DNA from: Clostridium cadaveris
Lineage (GTDB): Bacteria > Bacillota > Clostridia > Clostridiales > Clostridiaceae
Direction of reading: 5' to 3'
Length of the DNA: 64,000 nucleotides
Assembly (NCBI RefSeq): GCF_020911725.1
Contig: NZ_CP076620.1
Location: 562,501 to 626,500, forward strand
Every line of letters starts with the position of its first letter. The first letter of the stretch is position 1. The notes beneath the pieces were generated by a model that was not told the origin of the DNA, searched no databases, and worked only from the letters and a program-made list of their open reading frames with translations. A program made the translations under genes and the position numbers. Below, piece after piece: positions 27,700 through 37,215 of this stretch.

Positions 27700-28911
27700 A
27701 TGCGAATATTATATATTGCAACATCGTTTCCGGAACCGGAAAAAGGTGCAACAATCTATACAGATTTAGCTGAAGCAATACATGAAAAAGGACATGAAAT
27801 TGTTGTTGTGGTTTCAGAACAAGTAAGAAATAAGAAATATACAGAAATGAAAAAAGAGAGAGGAATTGATGTTTTAAGAATAGTTACAGGTAATTATTAT
27901 GATGTTAATCTATTTCAGAAGGGTATAACAACGTTAAAGATGCCAGTGATTATGAAAAATGGTATTTCGAGATATCTAAAGAATTATACTTTTGATTTAA
28001 TTATTTATGAAGCACCACCTGTTACTAATGGAGCGTTAGTAAAATGGGCAAAAAAATTATTTAATTGCCATACATATTTAATGTTAAAAGATATTTTTCC
28101 TCAAAATGCAGTAGATCTTAAAATTATGAAAAAACAAGGTCTTATATATAAGTTTTTTAAAAGACAAGAAAAAAAATTATATGATATATCTGATATGATA
28201 GGATGCATGTCTAAGGCTAATGAACAGTATATTATAAAACATAATCCTTGGTTAGATTATAAAAAAGTAGGATTATTTCCAAATACAAAGAAAATAAACA
28301 ATAAAGTCAATACTACTAATTATGATGTGAGAAAAGAGTATGGGATACCAGCAGATGCATGTACATTTATTTTCGGTGGAAATATGGGAAAGCCTCAATA
28401 TATAGATTTATTATGTGAGGGAATAAAACGTTGTACTAATGAAGAGAATATATTTTTTGTATTCGTAGGAAGAGGTACAGATAGATATAAATTACAAGAT
28501 TCAATAAAAGAAAATTGTATAAAAAATGCTATTTTGTTAGAAAATCTTCCTCGTAATAAATATGAAGAATTGAATAAAGCATGCGATGTAGGATTAATTA
28601 TACTAGATCCAAATTTTACTATACCTAATTATCCATCACGTATATTATCTTATATGGAATATGAAAAACCTGTTTTAGCAGCAACAGATCAAGTGACAGA
28701 TATAAAGGATTTGATTGAAGAGGCTGATTGTGGAAGATGGGTATGGTCTGGAGATATAGAAGGTTTTGTTAATGCTATATATGAAATGGCTATAGATAAT
28801 AGAATAAAAGACAAGGGTATAAATGGTAGAAGATATTTAGAACAAAATTTTAAGGTCGAAAGATCAGTTGAAATATTAGAAAAACATTTTGATAGAAGAG
28901 AAGGAGAATAG
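27700..28911 (+). CDS. Glycosyltransferase family 4 (WbuB-like)
   Basis: A 403-aa GT-B fold glycosyltransferase. The N-terminal domain begins ILYIATSFPEPEKG, and the C-terminal half has FIFGGNMGKPQY, FFVFVGRGTDRYKL and an acceptor/donor loop PNYPSRILSYMEYEKPVLA. This arrangement resembles WbuB-like transferases that use N-acetylfucosamine or related sugars, which fits the capEFG genes next door. Donor and linkage cannot be set from sequence. The RBS is AAAGGAGAGG. Confidence 0.88.
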   Translation: MRILYIATSFPEPEKGATIYTDLAEAIHEKGHEIVVVVSEQVRNKKYTEMKKERGIDVLRIVTGNYYDVNLFQKGITTLKMPVIMKNGISRYLKNYTFDLIIYEAPPVTNGALVKWAKKLFNCHTYLMLKDIFPQNAVDLKIMKKQGLIYKFFKRQEKKLYDISDMIGCMSKANEQYIIKHNPWLDYKKVGLFPNTKKINNKVNTTNYDVRKEYGIPADACTFIFGGNMGKPQYIDLLCEGIKRCTNEENIFFVFVGRGTDRYKLQDSIKENCIKNAILLENLPRNKYEELNKACDVGLIILDPNFTIPNYPSRILSYMEYEKPVLAATDQVTDIKDLIEEADCGRWVWSGDIEGFVNAIYEMAIDNRIKDKGINGRRYLEQNFKVERSVEILEKHFDRREGE

Positions 28912-28912
28912 A

Positions 28913-29956
28913 ATGTTTGAAAACAAAACTTTGTTAATAACGGGAGGTACAGGTTCATTTGGAAATGCTGTACTTAATAGATTTCTAGATACAGGTATTA
29001 AAGAAGTTCGTATTTTTTCTCGTGATGAGAAGAAACAAGATGATATGAGAAAGCTATATAAAAATAATAAGATTAAATTTTATATAGGAGACGTTAGAGA
29101 TTTATCTTCAGTGAAAAATGCTATGCATGGTGTTGATTATATTTTTCATGCAGCAGCATTAAAGCAAGTACCATCATGTGAATTTTTTCCTATGGAAGCC
29201 GTAAAGACTAATGTAATAGGTACGGATAATGTATTGACAGCAGCTATAGGGTATGGAGTAAAGAAAGTAATATGTCTTTCTACAGATAAAGCAGCTTATC
29301 CTATAAATGCTATGGGAATATCAAAAGCTATGATGGAAAAAGTGTTTGTAGCAAAAGCTAAAACTGTTTCAATAGAAGATACTATGATTTGTGGTACAAG
29401 GTATGGTAACGTTATGGCATCTAGAGGGTCTGTGATTCCTCTATTTGTAGAACAAATAAAAAATGGGAAACCTTTAACTATAACAAATCCAGACATGACT
29501 AGATTTCTTATGAGTCTTGAAGAGGCAGTAGAGCTTGTAGTTTTTGCATTTGAAAATGCAGAGGCAGGAGATATTATGGTACAGAAAGCTCCAGCTTCAA
29601 CAATAAAGGATTTGGCACAAGCATTAAAAGAGTTATTCCATGCAGATAATGAAATAAAGATAATAGGAACTCGTCATGGAGAAAAATTGTATGAAACATT
29701 GTTGACCAAGGAAGAATATCTTCATGCAGAAGATATGGGAGAATTCTTTAGAGTGCCAGCTGATAAAAGAGATTTGAATTATGATAAGTATTTTATAGAA
29801 GGAAATGAAAAACTATCAACTGAAGAAGAATATAATTCTCATAATACACAAATTTTAACAGTGAAAGAGATAAAAGAAAAGCTATTAGAACTTGATTATA
29901 TAAGAGAAGAATTAAGTATGTGGGAAGCAGTGAATGAAGCCGCATTTACAAAATAA
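28913..29956 (+). CDS. capE: UDP-GlcNAc 4,6-dehydratase/epimerase, CapE/FnlA/WbjB type
   Basis: A soluble extended SDR enzyme (347 aa) starting LLITGGTGSFGNAVL, with FHAAALKQVPSCEFFP, STDKAAYPINAMGISKAMME and GTRHGEKLYETLL. This is the inverting dehydratase/epimerase that begins UDP-N-acetyl-L-fucosamine synthesis from UDP-GlcNAc (CapE in Staphylococcus aureus, FnlA/WbjB elsewhere). The next two genes complete the pathway in order. The start at 28913 lies 1 nt after the preceding stop, with AAGGAG before it. Confidence 0.93.
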   Translation: MFENKTLLITGGTGSFGNAVLNRFLDTGIKEVRIFSRDEKKQDDMRKLYKNNKIKFYIGDVRDLSSVKNAMHGVDYIFHAAALKQVPSCEFFPMEAVKTNVIGTDNVLTAAIGYGVKKVICLSTDKAAYPINAMGISKAMMEKVFVAKAKTVSIEDTMICGTRYGNVMASRGSVIPLFVEQIKNGKPLTITNPDMTRFLMSLEEAVELVVFAFENAEAGDIMVQKAPASTIKDLAQALKELFHADNEIKIIGTRHGEKLYETLLTKEEYLHAEDMGEFFRVPADKRDLNYDKYFIEGNEKLSTEEEYNSHNTQILTVKEIKEKLLELDYIREELSMWEAVNEAAFTK

Positions 29957-29984
29957 TGATCCTAAAATAAGGAGAGAAAATAAG

Positions 29985-31094
29985 ATGAAGATACTTATTA
30001 CAGGTGCAAATGGTTTTATTGGAAAGAATCTTATAGCAGAGCTTAATAATAGAGGATATAAAGATATATATAAGTTTGATATAGATACTGAAAAAACTTT
30101 GTTAGATAAATACACTAAAGATTGTGAATTTGTTTTTCATTTTGCTGGAGTAAATAGACCTAAAGATGAAAAAGAGTTTATGGAAGGCAATTTTGGTTTT
30201 ACATCAGAGCTACTGGATTTATTAAAGAAGCATAATAATAAATCACCAATTCTCATTACTTCTTCCATCCAAGCAGAACGTGACAATCCCTATGGAAATA
30301 GTAAAAAAGCAGGGGAAGAGTTGATTTTTAAATATAGTGAGGAAACAGGATCAAAAGCTTTAGTATATAGGTTAACTAATCTTTTTGGGAAATGGAGCAG
30401 GCCTAATTATAATACTGTAGTAGCTACATTCTGTTACAACATAGCTAGAAATTTAGATATACAAATAAATAATCCTGATGTGGAACTTTCTTTATGCTAT
30501 ATAGATGATGTGGTTTGTGAATTTATAAGAGCATTAGAAGAAAAAGAAACTAAGGAAGGAAACTACTGTGTTGTTCCAGTAAACCATGATATTAAATTAG
30601 GTGATTTAGCAGAAAAGATAAAAAGCTTTAAAGAAAGTAGAGAAAATCTAAGTATTCCTAGTATGGATGATGAGCTTACTAAAAAGCTTTATAGCACATA
30701 TTTAAGTTTTTTGCCTGAAGATAAATTTGCATATGATTTAAAAATGAACTGTGATAATAGAGGTTCTTTTACTGAATTTATAAGAACTTTAGATAGAGGG
30801 CAGATATCTATAAATGTAGCTAAGCCAGGCATTACAAAAGGGAATCACTGGCATCATACTAAGAATGAAAAATTTTTGGTGGTAAGTGGTAAGGGCCTTA
30901 TACGCTTCAGAAATATAGATTCAGATGAAATTATAGAGTATAGAGTAAGTGAAGAAAAGTTTCAAGTTGTAGATATTCCTACTGGATATACTCATTCAAT
31001 TGTAAATGTTGGGAATACGGATATGGTAACGGTTATGTGGGCAAATGAAGTGTTTAACCCAGAAAAAACGGATACGTATTTTATGGAGGTTTAA
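29985..31094 (+). CDS. capF: Bifunctional reductase/epimerase CapF (FnlB/WbjC)
   Basis: A 369-aa two-domain enzyme. The N-terminal SDR domain (ILITGANGFIGKNLIAEL, FHFAGVNRP, SSIQAERDNPYGNSKK) reduces the 4-keto group. The C-terminal cupin domain (about 255-369: RGSFTEFIRT, GITKGNHWHHTKNEKF, IPTGYTHSIVNVG, FNPEKTDTYF) carries the metal-binding histidines and the epimerase activity. This fusion is diagnostic of CapF in UDP-N-acetyl-L-fucosamine synthesis. The start at 29985 follows AAGGAG; an earlier ATG overlaps capE without a site. Confidence 0.94.
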   Translation: MKILITGANGFIGKNLIAELNNRGYKDIYKFDIDTEKTLLDKYTKDCEFVFHFAGVNRPKDEKEFMEGNFGFTSELLDLLKKHNNKSPILITSSIQAERDNPYGNSKKAGEELIFKYSEETGSKALVYRLTNLFGKWSRPNYNTVVATFCYNIARNLDIQINNPDVELSLCYIDDVVCEFIRALEEKETKEGNYCVVPVNHDIKLGDLAEKIKSFKESRENLSIPSMDDELTKKLYSTYLSFLPEDKFAYDLKMNCDNRGSFTEFIRTLDRGQISINVAKPGITKGNHWHHTKNEKFLVVSGKGLIRFRNIDSDEIIEYRVSEEKFQVVDIPTGYTHSIVNVGNTDMVTVMWANEVFNPEKTDTYFMEV

Positions 31095-31096
31095 AA

Positions 31097-32221
31097 ATGA
31101 AGAAGTTAAAAGTAATGACAGTTATAGGAACAAGACCGGAAATAATAAGACTATCAGCTGTTATAAATAAATTAGATGAGTCAAAATCAATAGAACATAT
31201 TTTAGTCCATACAGGACAAAATTATGACTATGAACTGAATGAGGTGTTTTTTAATGATTTTAAATTAAGAAAACCTGATTATTTTCTTAATGCTGCTACA
31301 GGAACAGCAGTTGAAACTATAGGAAATATACTTGTGAAGGTAGATCCAATCATGGAAGAAGTTAAGCCAGATGCATTCTTAGTGCTTGGAGATACAAACA
31401 GTTGTCTGACAGCTATAGCAGCTAAAAGGAGACATATTCCAATATTCCATATGGAAGCAGGAAACAGATGCTTTGACCAAAGAGTACCTGAAGAAACTAA
31501 CAGAAAGATTGTTGACCACACATCAGATATAAATTTAACTTATAGTGATATAGCTAGAGAATACCTTCTAAGAGAGGGTTTTCCGTCAGATAGAGTAATA
31601 AAGACTGGAAGTCCTATGTTTGAAGTTATAAATTCAAGAATAGAAGATATTGAGAAGTCAGATGTCATAGAAAGATTAAATTTAAAAGAAGGACAATATT
31701 TTGTGGTTTCAGCTCATAGAGAAGAAAATATAAGTTCAGAAACTAATTTTTTAAACTTAGTTGATACACTAAACTCTGTAGCTGAGAAATACAATATGCC
31801 TATAATAGTAAGTACTCATCCAAGAACAAGAAAGATGATAGAGGCTAAAGGAATAGAGTTTAATCCATTGATATCACTTATGAAACCACTTGGATTTAAT
31901 GATTATGTAAAACTTCAAATAAAAGCTAAAGCGGTACTTAGTGATAGCGGAACAATAAGTGAAGAATCATCAATATTAGGCTTTAAAGCACTGAATATTA
32001 GACAAGCACATGAAAGGCCGGAAGCTATGGAAGAAGCATCAGTTATGATGGTAGGACTTGAAAAAGAGAGAATATTACAGGGGTTAGAGGTACTTGAGAC
32101 TCAAAAAAATTATACTTTAAGACAGGTAACTGATTATAGTATGCCTAATGTATCAGATAAAGTACTTAGAATAATCTTATCTTATACAGACTATATAAAT
32201 AGAGTAGTGTGGGGAAAATAA
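31097..32221 (+). CDS. capG: UDP-N-acetylfucosamine 2-epimerase, CapG/FnlC/WbjD type
   Basis: A 374-aa non-hydrolysing UDP-GlcNAc 2-epimerase family enzyme with VIGTRPEIIRLSAVI, LVHTGQNYDYEL, VLGDTNSCLTAI, HMEAGNRCFD, SAHREENI and LSDSGTISEESS. Directly after capE-capF (2-nt gap, GGAGG site), it should perform the last step, giving UDP-N-acetyl-L-fucosamine, rather than ManNAc synthesis. Confidence 0.94.
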   Translation: MKKLKVMTVIGTRPEIIRLSAVINKLDESKSIEHILVHTGQNYDYELNEVFFNDFKLRKPDYFLNAATGTAVETIGNILVKVDPIMEEVKPDAFLVLGDTNSCLTAIAAKRRHIPIFHMEAGNRCFDQRVPEETNRKIVDHTSDINLTYSDIAREYLLREGFPSDRVIKTGSPMFEVINSRIEDIEKSDVIERLNLKEGQYFVVSAHREENISSETNFLNLVDTLNSVAEKYNMPIIVSTHPRTRKMIEAKGIEFNPLISLMKPLGFNDYVKLQIKAKAVLSDSGTISEESSILGFKALNIRQAHERPEAMEEASVMMVGLEKERILQGLEVLETQKNYTLRQVTDYSMPNVSDKVLRIILSYTDYINRVVWGK

Positions 32222-32222
32222 A

Positions 32223-33425
32223 ATGAAAGTATTACAAATAAATTCTGTTTGTGGATATGGGAGTACAGGAAGAATAGCTACGGATATATATAAGGTTTTA
32301 GAAGAACATGGACATGAATGTTTAATAGCATATGGAAGAGGGGAAGCGCCTGAAGATATAAGAAAAATAAAAATAGGAAACAAGCTTGATAATTATGTTC
32401 ATGTAGCTGAAACAAGGTTTCTTGATAAACATGGATTTGCATCTACTAAAGCGACAAAGGCATTCATAGAAAAGGTTAAGGAATATGACCCTGATGTTAT
32501 ACATCTTCATAATATTCACGGATATTATATAAATATAGAAATCTTCTTTAATTATCTAAAAGAGGCTAATAAGAGGATTATATGGACATTGCACGACTGT
32601 TGGTCATTTACTGGTCATTGTGCTTATTTTGACTATGTTGGATGTGATAAATGGAAGAATGGGTGTAATAATTGTCCACAAAAAAAATCATATCCACAGA
32701 GCATGGTGGTAGACAATTCTAAATGGAATTATGAAATGAAAAAGAATTTATTTACTGGAGTGAGGGATATGACTATAGTTACCCCTTCAAAGTGGCTAGC
32801 AGGATTAGTAAAACAGTCCTTTCTTAAAGAATATGATATTAGGGTTATAAATAATGGAATAGATTTGAATGTGTTTTATCAAAGAGATAGAAAGATTTTT
32901 AGAGAAAAATATAATCTTGAGGATAAATTTCTGATTTTAGGAGTAGCTAGTGTTTGGGAGCATAGAAAAGGTTTGGAGTATTTTGTAGAACTATCAAAGA
33001 TAATAGATGATGATATAAGGATAGTTTTGGTAGGGATAAATGACAAACAATTAAAGAGTATGCCTGAAAATATAATAGGAATAAGAAGAACTAAAAACTT
33101 AGATGAATTAGCAGAAATATATTCTGCAGCAGATGTTTTTTTGAATCCTACATTGGAAGATAATTTTCCTACTACTAATTTGGAGGCATTAGCGTGTGGT
33201 ATTCCTGTTATTACGTTTAATACTGGAGGAAGTCCAGAAAGTATAGATGATAGTTGTGGAATTATTGTTGAAAAAGATCAATACAAATCTATTCCAATAA
33301 TAATTCGAGAAAGTAGTATTATTCAAAATTCAGCTTCTAAGTGTATTAATAAAAGTAAAGTATTTGATAAGCGTAATAAATTTTTAAGCTATAAAGAATT
33401 ATATGAATTGTCTCAATGTAAATGA
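32223..33425 (+). CDS. Glycosyltransferase family 4 (WcaC-like)
   Basis: A 400-aa GT-B glycosyltransferase. The N-terminus, VLQINSVCGYGSTGRIATDI, and the Cys-rich segment around WTLHDCWSFTGHCAYFDYVG with CNNCPQKK match the colanic-acid WcaC-like subgroup. The C-terminal nucleotide-sugar site has ADVFLNPTLEDNFPTTNLEA. It starts 1 nt after the capG stop. Sugar specificity is unknown. Confidence 0.9.
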   Translation: MKVLQINSVCGYGSTGRIATDIYKVLEEHGHECLIAYGRGEAPEDIRKIKIGNKLDNYVHVAETRFLDKHGFASTKATKAFIEKVKEYDPDVIHLHNIHGYYINIEIFFNYLKEANKRIIWTLHDCWSFTGHCAYFDYVGCDKWKNGCNNCPQKKSYPQSMVVDNSKWNYEMKKNLFTGVRDMTIVTPSKWLAGLVKQSFLKEYDIRVINNGIDLNVFYQRDRKIFREKYNLEDKFLILGVASVWEHRKGLEYFVELSKIIDDDIRIVLVGINDKQLKSMPENIIGIRRTKNLDELAEIYSAADVFLNPTLEDNFPTTNLEALACGIPVITFNTGGSPESIDDSCGIIVEKDQYKSIPIIIRESSIIQNSASKCINKSKVFDKRNKFLSYKELYELSQCK

Positions 33426-33468
33426 TAATAATATTTTTATGGGGTAGATAGCATAAAGGAGGTATATA

Positions 33469-34752
33469 ATGGAAAATAAAACATATAAGGTTTTGCTTGC
33501 ACATTCAGCCCAACAGCACTCGTTTAGAACAGCAACTGCACTTGAAAAATCTGGGGTTCTATTTAAATATATAACAACTGTTTATGATAAAAAACATTCT
33601 TTAACATCATTTACTAAGAGAGTTTTAAGTGGAGATAATTTAACTAGAGCAAATAAAAGGAGATGTAATAGTCTATCAGATAATGATGTTATCCAATTTT
33701 GCGAATTTGAAAGTTTAATATTACTTTTGCTATATCGTATAGATAAGAAAAAAAATATATACAACATATGGAACAGATTTATTATATATAAATTTAATAT
33801 AAAAGTTGCTAACTATGCAATAAAGAACAATGTTGATGCAGTTATAATGTATGATACGCTTGCGTATAAAACTTTTGAAATCTTGAAAAAAAAAGCTCCA
33901 CATATTAAACGAATTATTGATATGTCAGCACCATATTCTTTATATATGGATAAGATATTTAAAATTGATTTGCAAAAGAATAACAGATATTCTGATATAT
34001 TAAGAAGGGAAATTTGTTCTACTCAATATTTGAATATGTTAGATAACAGCATAAAGGAGACTAAATTGGCGGATTATTTTCTTGTTGCTTCAAATTTCAC
34101 CATGAATTCATTAATATATGAGGGAGTACCAAATAGCAAAATTTTAATGTGTCCTTATGGGATTGATAGCAATATATATTCGTATAATAAAAAGAGGGAA
34201 AATATGTATGAGGAAATAAGATGCATATTTGTGGGAACGATAACACAAAAAAAGGGAGCATTCTATTTACTTGAAGCTATTAAAGAGCTTAAACATAAAA
34301 GATTTTCTTTCATGTTTGTTGGCACATATGATAAAAAAAGTGAATATTATAAAGACTTTAAGGATATTTGCAAATTTACAGGTTATGTTACAAAAGAGAA
34401 AGTAGTAGATTTTTGTAGCAAATCTGATATTTTAATTTTTCCATCGCTAGCAGATGGATTTGGATTATCAGCATTAGAAGCTATGTCTTGCGGACTACCT
34501 GTAATTTGTACTTCTAATTCAGGTGTTAGTGATTTAATTATTAATGGATATAATGGATTTGTAATTAATGCAGGGAATGAAAAAGAAATTTATGAGAAGT
34601 TAATGTGGTTTGATAACAATAGAGATAAACTAAAAGATATGAGTGAAAATGCACGAAATACATCTCTTAAATGTACATGGAATAAATATGATTTATGTAT
34701 TCAAAAATCAATAGAAAAAATTAGGATGGATGCAGCAAAGGATGAGATTTAA
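33469..34752 (+). CDS. Glycosyltransferase family 4
   Basis: A 427-aa GT-B glycosyltransferase with CIFVGTITQKKGAFYLLEA, FTGYVTKEKV and the EX7E donor-binding segment PSLADGFGLSALEAMSCGLP. From here to about 40.3 kb base composition is even more AT-rich than the flanks, as is usual for the serotype-specific core of polysaccharide loci. The RBS is AAAGGAGG. The sugar is unknown. Confidence 0.9.
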   Translation: MENKTYKVLLAHSAQQHSFRTATALEKSGVLFKYITTVYDKKHSLTSFTKRVLSGDNLTRANKRRCNSLSDNDVIQFCEFESLILLLLYRIDKKKNIYNIWNRFIIYKFNIKVANYAIKNNVDAVIMYDTLAYKTFEILKKKAPHIKRIIDMSAPYSLYMDKIFKIDLQKNNRYSDILRREICSTQYLNMLDNSIKETKLADYFLVASNFTMNSLIYEGVPNSKILMCPYGIDSNIYSYNKKRENMYEEIRCIFVGTITQKKGAFYLLEAIKELKHKRFSFMFVGTYDKKSEYYKDFKDICKFTGYVTKEKVVDFCSKSDILIFPSLADGFGLSALEAMSCGLPVICTSNSGVSDLIINGYNGFVINAGNEKEIYEKLMWFDNNRDKLKDMSENARNTSLKCTWNKYDLCIQKSIEKIRMDAAKDEI

Positions 34753-35930
34753 TGTACGAAAAGATAAATAAAGTAAAAATTTGGTTTGTAGTGATTTTGG
34801 TGAATGTAGCTTTGCTTCAATATCTTATGAAGACATATCAATTATCTTTTTTAGGTGATAGTATTCGATATGTAGCTATAGCATTATTGGGTGGAACTTT
34901 GATTGTAAAAATTTTCATGTATACATTAACGGCTAAACGATATTCAAATATTTTTGTTTTATTTATTTTATATTCAATATACATATTTTTTATGTTAATT
35001 GTTCAAGGAAATTTTGAATTTTATTCCATCATTAATTGTATGTTATTTCCTGTAACGATATTGAGTGCATATATTTCAAATAGAGGGAAAAGTCAATTTT
35101 CAAAAATTATAAAATTTCAATTTATAGTTATGATTATATTTTTCATTTTATATTTGTATAGTAAATTTTATATGGATAATTATAATCCACTTTATGCTTC
35201 CTTGAGAATAAATTCCATTTATTATTTAGTGCTAATGTTACCATTTATATATAGTTTAGATAACTTGATTTTAAAGTCGATTGGAATAATATGTATCTTA
35301 TTTTCAGTGTTGATATCGATGAAAAGAACAGCATTTATTGCTACAATTATATCTTTGTTGATATATGTATTTATGGAGAAAAGAAAAAAAGATAGTAAAT
35401 ATTCTAGTAAAATACGTAAAATACCAATAATATTAGCTGTTTTAATTATGTTTTTTATAGTTTATAATTATACATTGGATTTAGGATTTAATGTTTTTAG
35501 TAGGGTTGCATCTATAAAAAGTGATGGTGGTTCAAATAGATTTATAATTTTTAGATTAGTTAATATATCTATTCTTAAAAATAATATTTTTGAAACTTTA
35601 TGGGGAAATGGGTATAATGCAGTTGCTTTAATGACAGGTGGATTATCAGCACATAATGATTTTTTGGAAATATTTTATGATTTTGGAATTGTAGGTTTTA
35701 TATTTTACATATTTATGTATTTTATTTTGATAAGATATGCTGTTACTTTTAAGAGAAAAAATTATAAATATTCAGCAGCCTTTAGTTCATCAATTTATAT
35801 ATTACTATGTGTTTCATTATCTAGTCATTTAATATTTATACCTACATATATAGCATTTTTAGGATTATTTTGGGGACTTTGTATATATGATTATGAAAAT
35901 AGGACATTAAATATAGAGGAAACTATTTAG
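34752..35930 (+). CDS. Polysaccharide polymerase (Wzy-like)
   Basis: A 392-aa polytopic membrane protein with about 10-11 hydrophobic segments. A conserved-looking loop, GNGYNAVALMTGGLSAHNDFL, before the last membrane helices resembles the O-antigen polymerase signature with an AHNDxLE motif. It probably joins repeat units on the outer face of the membrane. Its ATG overlaps the TAA of the preceding transferase, so translation is coupled. Confidence 0.85.
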   Translation: MYEKINKVKIWFVVILVNVALLQYLMKTYQLSFLGDSIRYVAIALLGGTLIVKIFMYTLTAKRYSNIFVLFILYSIYIFFMLIVQGNFEFYSIINCMLFPVTILSAYISNRGKSQFSKIIKFQFIVMIIFFILYLYSKFYMDNYNPLYASLRINSIYYLVLMLPFIYSLDNLILKSIGIICILFSVLISMKRTAFIATIISLLIYVFMEKRKKDSKYSSKIRKIPIILAVLIMFFIVYNYTLDLGFNVFSRVASIKSDGGSNRFIIFRLVNISILKNNIFETLWGNGYNAVALMTGGLSAHNDFLEIFYDFGIVGFIFYIFMYFILIRYAVTFKRKNYKYSAAFSSSIYILLCVSLSSHLIFIPTYIAFLGLFWGLCIYDYENRTLNIEETI

Positions 35931-36042
35931 TTAAATTCTTGGTATACAAAATTTACAATATATAGATATAAAATAAAATTTAAATGTGTATATAAAGATA
36001 ATTATTTTATTAATAAATTATATAAGAAAGAGAGAGTATAGA

Positions 36043-37143
36043 ATGAAATGTGGTATTATTACTTTTCACAGAGCAATTAATTTCGGGGCTGTATTACAAA
36101 CATATGCTTTGAATAAAACAATTGAAAACTTAGGAGTTAATTGTGAGGTTATTGATTATTATTGTCCGTTTTTAGAGAATCACTATAAACCATTTAGAAT
36201 AAAGGATTTGTTTAATATTAAGAAAATGGCTATTATATTTTTGAAAAATGGATATACAAAAGATAACCGAATTAATTTTGAACTTTTTTCTGAAAAATAT
36301 ATAAAGAAAAGTTTGAAAATTTATAGGACTCATTCTGATTTAATACAGTGTAATGAAGAATACGATACTTTTATTACAGGAAGTGATCAAGTATGGAGTT
36401 ATTATTGTGCTGGTTTTGATAAAGCATACTTTTTAGACTTTGTAATAGATAGACATAAAAAAAATTCTTATGGAGCAAGTTTTGGTGTAAGTAAGATACC
36501 AGATGAATATAGAAATAAATACCGTGAGCTATTAAGAGAGTTTGAAAATATATCTGTACGAGAGAAACAAGGAGTAGAAATTGTTAAAAATATTATTGAA
36601 AAAAATGCAACACAGGTATTAGATCCTACACTTTTATTGACTAAGCATGAGTGGATGAGCATTACTGTAGATAATGATCAAAAGGATAAATATTTATTAG
36701 TATATCTTTTGGCGGAAAATAAATCTATTATTAAATTAGCAAAAAAAATAGCTGAAGAAAAAAATATAAAAATTATATATATAAATGATAGATTATTTAA
36801 GAAGAGTGGAATGAATAATGTTGGAAAAATAGATCCGGCAAAGTGGTTAAGTCTTTTTTTGAATGCTGAATATATTGTTACTAACTCTTTTCATGGAGTT
36901 TGTTTTTCGATAAATTTCCATAAGGAATTTTATATGCAATATTTGCCTGAACCTGCAAAAGTTAATTCTAGACTAGAAAATATTTTAAGCTTATTTGATT
37001 TATCTGATAGATGTATATATAATATGTCAACTCTCAATTTAGAAAACAAAGTTGATTATACTAAAGTTGAAAAAAAATTGAATGAAGAAAGAAAAAAGTC
37101 TATAGATTTTTTAAAAACCATTATAAATTATAAAAAAGTGTAA
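36043..37143 (+). CDS. Polysaccharide pyruvyl transferase family protein
   Basis: A 366-aa protein. GIITFHRAINFGAVLQTYAL at the start, ITGSDQVWSY and NSFHGVCFSINFHKEF near the C-terminus are marks of the pyruvyl transferase family (CsaB/WcaK/ExoV related). It should transfer pyruvate from phosphoenolpyruvate to a sugar, giving the glycan a negative charge. The start at 36043 follows GAAAGAGAGAG; an earlier in-frame ATG lacks a site. Confidence 0.9.
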   Translation: MKCGIITFHRAINFGAVLQTYALNKTIENLGVNCEVIDYYCPFLENHYKPFRIKDLFNIKKMAIIFLKNGYTKDNRINFELFSEKYIKKSLKIYRTHSDLIQCNEEYDTFITGSDQVWSYYCAGFDKAYFLDFVIDRHKKNSYGASFGVSKIPDEYRNKYRELLREFENISVREKQGVEIVKNIIEKNATQVLDPTLLLTKHEWMSITVDNDQKDKYLLVYLLAENKSIIKLAKKIAEEKNIKIIYINDRLFKKSGMNNVGKIDPAKWLSLFLNAEYIVTNSFHGVCFSINFHKEFYMQYLPEPAKVNSRLENILSLFDLSDRCIYNMSTLNLENKVDYTKVEKKLNEERKKSIDFLKTIINYKKV

Positions 37144-37215
37144 AGTGTAAAAAGAATGATAATTTTAATGCTAAGGAATATAAAAAAATAATAGTTTAAT
37201 ATAGGGAGATATATA

